This document shows, in pieces, positions 55,158 to 64,000 of a DNA stretch of 64,000 nt; within the stretch, counting starts at the first letter, position 1; each line of letters opens with the position of its first letter. The stretch spans positions 5,039,627-5,103,626 of the forward strand of contig NC_057320.1 of the NCBI RefSeq assembly GCF_000687475.1, written 5' to 3'. Position numbers and translations under genes: made by a program. Under the pieces are notes generated by a model. That model had not been told where the DNA came from. It made no database searches and was given only the letters and a program-made list of their open reading frames with translations. This stretch comes from Ustilaginoidea virens (taxonomy: Eukaryota; Ascomycota; Sordariomycetes; Hypocreales; Clavicipitaceae).

Positions 55158-58100
55158 ATGGGTACTATTACTAATAATAGCTCTAAACTAATAGTCAAGC
55201 TGATGTCCCGATATGATTGGGATATCTGGTATAATTACATTTAAAAGCGTGCTTTGGAGGATGATATTTGGATATTCGTTAATCCTAAGGGTTCGACGAT
55301 ACTGAATATGCCTCTTCTGCCGGCATAGGAATTAGATGAACCTATCTATTCTACGCAGGCATTAGCATCAACACCTATATCGGTAGCAACAGCCGATTCA
55401 TCAACAGAAGCTACAGATCGTACCCCTTCTGCAAATACTAGAGCTATATCGGCAGCTAGGGCATTATCGGCAGTACTAACGGTGAGAATAAGAATAATCC
55501 GGCCGCAGCAAATCGAGAATGTTAAAGAAAACCACTATTTTAAGCCGATATAACGCCCTAGTGGTATTAGTACTACAGAATGGATGAAATAAGCCAACAT
55601 TTAGTATAACTTTCAGAACGACCGTTATACGATATTTAGTTAGAATCTTCGAGTATATATAGCGTGGTTTGAATTAACGCTGAGCCCTAGCTATAAGATA
55701 TTAGTAGTAGGCAATCGGAACGTTCGAGGAAAAATTTAACGCCTAATAGAACGTATGCGATCGGTTCAGCTTATTATCTAAGAATACCTCAAAGAAAAAT
55801 TCAAGCAGGCTATACGACGTAACCTCAGAAGATATAATATAGAGGAATAGTTTAACGAAATCTCTACGTTATATAAGCGATTAGTGCGAATAGACTCGAT
55901 CCTTATTAATGGGAATACGCCTACCAAATAGCTAGCGGAAGCTCTTCGTCAAAAGTATCCTGCCTTTAAGGAAAAAATCCTCAATCGAATAATAAAAGCA
56001 TAAAAACAGAATAAATATCTCGATTTTCCAACGACCGTTAAATATATTTAGTAGAAATAGGAGCTGGAAAAGAAGGGGAAGGTTAGTAGTAGTTATATAG
56101 CATTTATAACTAACGATACTAAACCTTTATTATAAGCTGCTTCTGGTAATACTTTAGCTTTATCTTCGGTAGAGAAAAAGACCTATAAATACTATAGTAA
56201 GCCCTATATAGTAAAGGGGCCTTATTATAAGAATTGTTGGATATTGACTCTATCGATGGCTCCAAACCACTTAAAAGATAGGATTAATAAGAAAAGCTAG
56301 GAAGCCGTATATAAAAAAATAAAAAAGGAATCTAAAGAGGTGTAAAATGCATTTAAGGCCTTCTAAGATAAACATAAGGGCAAAGGCAAATGCAAAAGCA
56401 ATAACAATAATAATAAAGAAGAAGATAGATCAATAGAGAAAGAAAAAGAAGATAAAGTATTTATAATATCTATCCTTTCTATAGGAACTTACCTAGATAA
56501 TTTAGGTCTTTTAAAGTCTTATATCATGCTTAATAGCGGCGCTTTAATATATATTTTCAACGATATAAAGTGGTTCACTAATATCGACTATAATATCGAT
56601 AAGTATATCGTTCGTAATGCTTATAATAATATTTCGAAAGTCTTTAGTATTAGCTCTATTCGAATTATATTATAGGATAGAAGGGCTATTACCTTTACCG
56701 ATATTCTATATAATCTAATAATCGTAGCGAATCTTCTTGCTATAAAAAAGATAAGAAATAAAAGATTATTCTAGAATAATAAAGTCGACGAAATTTACCT
56801 ACGGAAAAATAGTTAATAAGAAGTAATCTTTTAAGTTTCTTAGATAGAAAAAAGGCCCTATATCTTCTACTAAAGTGGTAGAAACGATATGCCTATAAAT
56901 AAATTCATCACGAGGGCTTAAAATAAAGCCTTAATTATTAATGAAGCCTATTTAGCTCGAGGAGACAGTCGCCAGCCTAAAACCTCAATAAAAACGCCTT
57001 ATATTATCTGGCATACGCGTTTTAGGCACCCAGGTTAGGATTCAATAGATTATATCTTTAAGGATATATTATAGATGCCTAAGGAAAAAGAAGCTTTGAA
57101 TTATAAGGTTTATAGTAGCATGAAAATCGTGAAGTAGATATTATAATCATCTTATAAGCTCTCGATGCCTTAGGAACCCTTTAAAGTAGTCTCTTTCGAT
57201 CTATTTCTATAAGCTATTGCTTTTAACGGTGATAAATATATAGCGTTATTTACCTGCCGATTTATAGGAATGAAGTATATTTTTACGATACCTAGAAAGA
57301 CTGACCTACCTAGATATTAGCTAATCTTCGAGAATCAAGTTTTACGCCTATATAATATAGCGATCGCAATAGTTATCTCTAATAACGAAACAGCGCTTTA
57401 GATTAGTAATAGTCGGGAAGAAGCCAAACGGAAAGGCATTATAATTCGAAATTCGAGCCCTAGTCACCAATATTAGAATAGTTATACTAAATGTTTTAGG
57501 GGGGTATTAAAGATAAAGATGGCCCTTCTTAATATATAAGTAGGCTTTCCTAAGGAGTTATAGCCTATTACAGCCGAAGCAGCGGTATATTTACTAAATC
57601 GAAGCCCTAGGAAGTCGGAAAGACCTTATAATAACTAGAAATCACCTCTTTAAATACTTCAACTTTAGCTCCGTAATAATAAGCCCGCTTAGAAATACCT
57701 ACCGGTAGATATTCGTCTACAAATTCACTACCTCCGCACCTATAGATATAAGGCTTTCGTAATAACTCGCAATAGGATATTACAGAAAGGTCTAAAGCTC
57801 AATTAAAGAGCTTATATCGGGTATTTAGTAGGCTATATCTCGACTACTTAATACCTAATTTAGGTGCCTTCGTTAAAAAGAAGCTACTGGTTTAATTCTA
57901 GCTATATTATATTCGATAAGACCGTTTTTTATCAAAATAAATGCCACTTACCGATTTCTAAACAATAGAAAGAGGCCCTGAATAGCCTTATCGGTAATAT
58001 TGAAGAAATACCTATTATTAACGATTTTAAATTTATATTATCTAGGAATTCGATTGAAAATATCTTTACTAACGATCCTATTGTTGAATAGGCACTAAAG

Positions 58101-60030
58101 GCATAAAATGAAGCTATTGATAATGCCCCTTAACTAATAGAAATTGATCTTAAGGTTATAGACTACCCTAAAAAAGCTATCGCTTAAGCGATGCTGCTAT
58201 CCCCGCTATTTTCGCCTAAGCCTAACGATAAACTCGAGCCGATTACTCCCTTTAATAATATATTCTTTATAAAGCTCGAAGGAAATACTTATAATGTGTT
58301 TGCAGCTTTTATCGCGAAGCCTTTGGCTATAATAGAGGCATTATATATTACGAATATACCTAAAGAGCCGTCGATATAGAGGGAGCTTAAAAAGCACCCT
58401 AAGCGCGAGGAATTTATTGCTACCGCGAAAGAAGAATATTCGAAGGTTACAAATAGGGAGATTAAGTATATTATTCAATAAAATAATTTATCTATTAACC
58501 TTTAGATCAAGCTATTAGACCTAAAGTAGGTATTTGCCTACAAATAGGACTAAGATAGGTATCTTACCGGTTATAAGGCACGATTGTGCGTTTGTGGTAA
58601 TTAATAACCCTATAATCTTTATAATACCTAGGCAGCGGCGCTTACGGCATATACATTTCGGCTTCTTATAGCATTAATATACTTCTTTAACCTAAAAACG
58701 CACCAATATAACTTCATTACGGCCTTTCTTAATGCACTACTTAACGAGACCATCTATTGCAAACAACCTAATAGATTCCACGATAGTTTCATATTCATTA
58801 GGTTGTTGTATGCCTTATACGGGCTTCGAAGGTCTCCGCTACTATAGTTCAAAGAGTTATTACGATTCCTATTGCAATAAGGCTTCAAATAGGTCTACGA
58901 GGACCCCTATGTCTTTATTAATAGCTTCCTTATTGTATTCTTCTACGTTAATAACCTAGTCGTGCTTTATCATAAGTCACAGATAGAGGCATTCGAATCG
59001 TTCTATACGGCATTAATAGCGGCATTCAAAATCAAAGATCTCGGCGAGCTATAGTAGTTCCTAGCAATTGAGGTTATTCGCAACCGCACGGCCGGAAAGT
59101 TATAGCTCACACAAAGGGCTTACTTCGACAAGCTGGCGATAAAATATAACCTTACCGCATTTAACGATGCTAAGGACCGCCTTCCAGAGCACCCGCTACA
59201 TACTGCAAGACTTAAGGCATTCGATAGGATAGCTAAACCACACAATATAAAGCAATACTAATCAATAGTGGGCTCGTTAGTATATCCGATCATAATTACA
59301 AGGCCTAAACTAGGCTATATTGGATCACAGCTATTAAGATTCCTTTAAAATCTGGGTCTAGACTATTTATAAGCCGCAAAGAAGGCACTCGACTATAGCT
59401 ATACGTAGAAGAATACCGCGATAGAATTCCAGGCTAATATAGCAGAAATAGAGGCATTTTCTGATGCTTCTTATGCCGACGATATCACGATGCGATAAAG
59501 CAGTCAGGGCTATATAATTAAGCTCTTTAGCAGCCCGATTGTATATAAATCGGGTCAATAGGATACTATTACAATATCATCAACAAAGGTAAAGCTTCTT
59601 ACGATATCTCACACGGCAAAAGAGGTCATCGCCTTTAAGAGATTATGCGAGGAAGTTGGGCTTCAATTGTATGCCGATATCCCTACAATTCAATGCAATA
59701 ATATCTAGACCATTCGCTTATTAAAAGAGGAATTCTTTAAGCTCGTAATACAGCTTCGTCATATAGATATTTATCACTATTAGTTGCGCCAAAAGGTTTA
59801 GAAAGGAACGATCGATATTACGTAGGTTCCAATAGGCAATATAGTTGCTAACGGTTTTATAAAGCCCCTGACAGGCTAGAAATTTGAAATCTTCTGCCGG
59901 CAGCTTGGGCTCGTTGTTTTAAAGGGATCCTACGACGCCGGACCGCAGTCTCACGATATTATTCTTAGTGGTGAGGAAGAGCCTCAGAAGGACTAAAAGA
60001 TGCCCTCTAAGGACCAAAAGACGCCCTAAA
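55158..60030 (+). pseudogene. Element E gag-pol relic
   Basis: ATG at 55158. Gag to ~56,180, then a damaged zinc knuckle, then protease L-N-S-G-A near 56,531 (D changed to N). Integrase starts with W-H-T-R-F-R-H-P-G near 57,010. RT has A-F-L-N-A near 58,723 and F-Y-V-N-N near 58,938 in place of Y-V-D-D. RNase H has E-A-F-S-D-A-S-Y-A-D near 59,452. TAG/TAA codons are frequent; the order is Copia-type. Confidence 0.8.
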
Positions 60031-60291
60031 AAATCAGATTGAAAGGGGTTTTTTCAATAGCTGCACTTATTTCCTATGGAAAATTGGAATCTACGGTTTA
60101 TTGCTGTTTTCTTACTTTGTATGTGTGCTATTAGGCCAATTTACCCCTATATAGGTAGCCTATTCAATAACGGCACCGTTATTTTGCGCATATTATTTTA
60201 AGTGGATTGATATTTCTACTTATTATCTTGCTTTGCACTAAGTTTAGCTATATGGCAGGATATCCTAGAGAAAGCACATCCTAAGGGGGTG

Positions 60292-60487
60292 TGTTAGAGG
60301 GAAATTGGCTTATCTATAATATAGATATCGGTCATATCCGAGGTCGGATGTGCCGAGTTCTCCCTGGATCAGTAAGCCCTTAGGGGTACCCCCTATCCCA
60401 CTATAAATAGCTGGGAACACAAGTCTCTTAGAGAGGACTTGGTTCTTTCAATCAAGCATTATCGCATTTTCCCTATGCATTCTAACA
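60292..60487 (+). repeat. 3' LTR of element E
   Basis: 196 bp, followed by TTATA (60488-60492). Ends TAACA where the 5' copy ends TGACA. Confidence 0.95.
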
Positions 60488-60492
60488 TTATA

Positions 60493-63110
60493 CTATTTAG
60501 CCTAACTAAAGCCCTTGCGACCTTTTAAAGATATATTAATAGGGCCTTAGGGAATACGCTAGGAGACTTTATAACTGCCTACCTTAACGACATTTTAATT
60601 TATACTAAGGGATTAAATGCGGACTATATAGGGCGCATTAAGGAAGTCCTTTAACGACTATAAAAGGCCGGTTTAAATTTAGATCTTAATAAGTGCGACT
60701 TTATAATAAAAAAGGTCTAATACCTAGGATATATTATAATAGCCGGAAAGGAAATCTATCTAAACCCCGAAAAGATTAAAGCTATCTAGAACTAGGAAGT
60801 ATCTACGAAATTAAAAGGCATTTATAATTTCCTTAGTTTTACTAATTTCTACTGCAACTTTATCCTAGACTTCTCTCGCCTTATCGACCCTTTAGTTAGG
60901 TTAATAAAGAAAGGGGTCCTATTCTAATAGTTAGATAAAGAAAAGGCAGTATTCTAAGCGCTTAAATAGTATTTTATATCGTCTCTAGTTCTCGCCTAAT
61001 AGGACCCTAATAAAGAGATAGTCCTTAAGGCAGATAATTTTAATACGGCCCTTAGCAGCTATTTATTGTAAATCGGGGAGGATAGTATATTTTACCCTAT
61101 TGTATACTATTCTACTTGCTTATTAGATGCGGAATAGAATTATACTATATATAATAAAGAACTCCTTACTATTATCTCTTGCCTTAAGGTATAGTTAATA
61201 GAACTCCGCTTAATAGCCTCCCCCTTTACTATCCTTACTAACTATAAGAACCTAAAGTACTTCGCTTAATTATAAGAAATATCTAAGCGATAAGCCTAAT
61301 AGGCTAAAACTCTAGCGCTCTTCAACTTCTATCTTTAATATAGGCTAGGGTTATAAGCTTAATACCCTAATATACTTTCTCAATAGGAATAAAAGGCAGA
61401 TAGGGCAAAACTACAAATCGGCTAAATCCTAAAACCGCTATCTATTTTAGCACTCGATATAGATAAAATAAAAGGCGAAATGATACTAACCTCGGCCCTA
61501 TAGACTACCTTACCTTACGGCCTATATATCTTCGCTAACTCCTACCTTTAAGCTATCTAAGACTAAATAATATCTAAAGATAATATATATCGGGCCTAAT
61601 AGATAGTAATCGCGAATAGGGAACAATAATTTCTAGTAGAAGCGGCAATATAATAATAAATTACCGACTATACCCTAAATGCATATAGTATACTCTTTTA
61701 CTAGGTATAGGTATAGCTTCCATCGTTTAAGCCTTTAACCACTATAGTGATCTAACGCTACTATAACTCGCCTATTATAGGCTACCTAGGGAAAAATACT
61801 ACCTTCTAACTATTACGATAGGATTATCACTTCAATAATATATAGTCTAAGGTAGTAAGATATATTCGGAATTGCTAATACTATAGGGTGCATAAGAGCC
61901 GCTAATTACGCCAGGGGTTACTATAACCGCTACTAATTATAGACTACTTTTAGTCGCAAATATTCATCGATTTTATAACTAACCTTCCTACTTATAATGC
62001 CTCTAACCCGCGATTCCTTATAATTATTATAGATCGCTTATCGAAGTATATCTAGCTTAAGGCTATATACTTAATAAAAGCAGAAGACTATATAAAACGC
62101 TTCTAATAATACTAGTAGCGCTTTTATAGCTTCCCTAAGGAGATTATTAGCAATCGAGGTTCAGATTAAATAGGCTAATTTTAGTTTACACTATATAAAT
62201 CAGTTAGGACTAAACAACTTCTATTAATAGTATACCACCCCTAAACTAATAGCGGTATAGAGCGAATAAACTAAGAGGTATAGGCGGTCCTTTATATTAT
62301 AGTTTCCTTTAATTAATACAATTAGCTATACTATCTTACGGTATATTAACTTACGTTAAATAACCGGATATTATCTATTATTAGGTTTAGCCTAAACCGG
62401 CTGCTTAATAGGTTTAATATTCCGATTATTGCCCTACCTCTAGAGGTAACCCTAAGCTTAATTACCCTAAAGGGGCATATAGCCCTCTTTTTTAGTAACC
62501 TTAAAGAGGGATAGAAATTAGCCTAGGCTGCTATCGCTTTCGCATAATAACGATAGTAAGATACTACTAACTATTTACGATACCTAGCCAAGCGCTTCTA
62601 GATTAATAACTAGGTATAGTTAAACCTCTAGAATATTAAAACAAACTGCCTATATAAGAAGCTCGATTAGGTCTCTACTAAATATACTATTATTGCTATC
62701 TTATTATTGCTTAATATCTAGCTTAATATCTTATAAGGCATCTATCTAGTTTTCTATATTAATTTAGTTGAATGAGCTGCTTTTAATTTATTACTTAATT
62801 AGGTAATAACCGATATATAACCTAGGCCCCTATTTATCCTTCCTTAAGACTCTATAAACCTATATAAAGAGTATAAGGTTAAGGAGATACTCGCAGCGAA
62901 GAATATATAAGGCTAGGGATAAAAACGCAATATACTTATAAAATAAAAAGGGTACGACTTACCGATATAGGAACCCTTAGAAAACTTTAAGGATACTACT
63001 ATATAAGAAATATTTAAGGCTAAATAGGGGGATATTAGGACTTATAATAGGCCTAGCTGGGTCCCGAAATAGGGTTTATTAGACTAGTAAACGACGCTAA
63101 ATGCCTACCA
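60493..63110 (+). pseudogene. G2 RT-RNase H-integrase-chromodomain relic
   Basis: Resumes the RT after E (A-L-A-T-F near 60,508; A-Y-L-N-D-I-L-I-Y-T near 60,580-60,606, where Y-L-D-D has become Y-L-N-D). RNase H remnants lie at ~60,920-61,260 and integrase at ~61,730-62,500. A chromodomain (K-G-Y-D-L-P-I-x-E-P-L-E-N-F) is seen near 62,948-62,990. The chromodomain places G2 among the chromoviruses, whose integration is guided to heterochromatin. Confidence 0.75.
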
Positions 63111-63160
63111 CTATAAGCAAAATATAAAACAATAAAAATACTTCAAAAAAAAAAATATAA

Positions 63161-63819
63161 TAAACTAAACTGGGGCCGATATAAGCTTACCCCTAATATA
63201 CCCCCTCCTAAGGCTACTCTCTATCTCCCTAAGCCTCCTCCTATCCCTATAATAGCATATAGGCCGGTAGTAGTAGGGGTCCTTATAGGGTAGGATGCGT
63301 ATATAAACTATATATTAAATAGGGATAATTCCCTATACGTCTATAATATAATAGAATCTATAGGCTACCATAAGGCGAATATAGTAAAGGCGCACTAAGA
63401 GACGATAAGACCCTTTAACGAGATAGGGCTAGGTAATATAGCATTTATAGCAATAGCTGTAATAAAGACGGCGAGGGCATAGGGGGCTGTAGAGCGGGTT
63501 CTGCTTATTATTATAAAGGTTACAATAAATAACCTTATACTAGCGGCGGCAGAGCCTCCGCATAGTATTAACCGCCCTAATCGTACGATAATTCCCTTTC
63601 TATATAATATATAGGGAGGGCGGGATAAAATAGGGGCAGGGGCAGCCGGGGATATTAAGCTTTAACCTAGTACTACTCTATCTTAGTATAATATTCCTAG
63701 GCTTCTACTTATATTTCTCTTATAATATTTAGCATAGGGGCGAGATCTATAACGGACCTAGCCTAGCGCTAGGAGGGCATTAATACTACGGATATAGTAG
63801 AAACTATACTAAAGGCATC
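63161..63819. other. Unassigned AT-rich subtelomeric sequence
   Basis: Between the end of G2 and the telomere repeats. RIP-like composition (CpA/TpG-poor, TAG/CTA-rich) but no match to the other elements in this window was seen. Frames are short. It could be the remaining 3' part of E2 or a further element. Confidence 0.35.
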
Positions 63820-64000
63820 TTAGGGTAGGGTTAGGGTAGGTAGGGTTAGTAGGGTAGGGTTAGGGTAGGTTAGGGTAGGGTTAGGGTTAGGGTTAGGGTT
63901 AGGGTAGGGTTAGGGTTAGGGTTAGGGTTAGGGTTAGGGTTAGGGTTAGGGTTAGGGTTAGGGTTAGGGTTAGGGTTAGGGTTAGGGTTAGGGTTAGGGT
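63820..64000 (+). repeat. Telomere (TTAGGG)n
   Basis: About 180 bp of G-rich repeats running 5' to 3' to the end. The inner ~90 bp mix TAGGG and TTAGGG units; the outer part is perfect TTAGGG. The orientation shows that the right edge is the chromosome end. Confidence 0.97.

Larger units (their letters stand above)
54653..60487 (+). mobile_element. Copia element E (complete, RIP-damaged) in the G2 RT gene
   Basis: 196-bp LTRs at 54653-54848 and 60292-60487. TSD TTATA at 54648-54652 and 60488-60492. TGGTAGCAATTG follows the 5' LTR as a tRNA primer site. The tract CTAAGGGGGTG precedes the 3' LTR. Confidence 0.95.
52033..63160 (+). mobile_element. Ty3/Gypsy chromovirus G2 (plus strand, RIP-damaged, carries E; 3' LTR not found)
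   Basis: 5' LTR at 52033-52272 starts TGTTACGGGCTCGGGC and is related to the G1 LTR. The coding relic covers Gag, protease, RT, RNase H, integrase and a C-terminal chromodomain. No 3' LTR and no second copy of the flanking CCTGC is seen before the telomere. The right limit is approximate. Confidence 0.7.

Overview
This window is the right-hand end of a chromosome from a filamentous ascomycete (Pezizomycotina). The last ~180 bases are a (TTAGGG)n telomere. The unique part carries fungal-type genes with short introns (GTATGT/GTGAGT donors, CTAAC-like branch sites), including a HET-domain protein, secreted proteins and a heme peroxidase. The repeat part shows heavy C-to-T / G-to-A damage of the RIP (repeat-induced point mutation) type: CAG and TGG codons have become TAG throughout the transposon reading frames. 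No species can be named from the sequence alone.

Region 1 (1 to ~15,990) is gene-bearing and of normal base composition. It holds a HET-domain protein with a polytopic membrane N-terminus, running off the left edge on the minus strand. Next come two paralogous small secreted-protein genes, each with one conserved intron, lying in a ~2.8 kb segmental duplication. The second copy of the HET 5' part is a relic that lost its start codon. Further right are an ankyrin-repeat protein with a (Gln-Ala)n tract, a probable BTB/POZ relic and a secreted two-exon heme peroxidase. Three short inverted-repeat (MITE-like) elements lie among them. The secreted pair shows a residue pattern resembling the CD38/ADP-ribosyl cyclase fold; this is inference only.

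Region 2 (~15,997 to ~63,160) is one nested stack of LTR retrotransposons that can be unpacked from target-site duplications (TSDs). The outermost piece is a Copia-type element (E2) of which the 5' LTR and leader remain. It was invaded by a minus-strand Ty3/Gypsy element (G1, 252-bp LTRs), two copies of a Copia solo LTR family, and a plus-strand Ty3/Gypsy chromovirus (G2). G1 was invaded by Copia-like element A (331-bp LTRs, TSD GATAG) and by a degenerate Copia, C2. C2 was invaded by B (same family as A, 336-bp LTRs, TSD ATTAA) and by the youngest element, C1 (722-bp LTRs that look identical, TSD CTAAT). G2 was invaded by Copia element E (196-bp LTRs, TSD TTATA). Nearly all of these are dead; C1 alone keeps a 1306-codon frame, broken once by a TAG in RNase H.

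The most notable points are these. C1's otherwise intact polyprotein lacks the central Gag domain that its dead relative C2 still shows. C1's primer-binding site matches the anticodon stem-loop of initiator tRNA-Met, as in copia half-tRNA priming. A and B have a hairpin in place of a TGG-type primer site. A 468-bp inverted-repeat element with an internal pol III B box sits exactly at a deletion breakpoint. About 650 bases between the end of G2 and the telomere remain unexplained.
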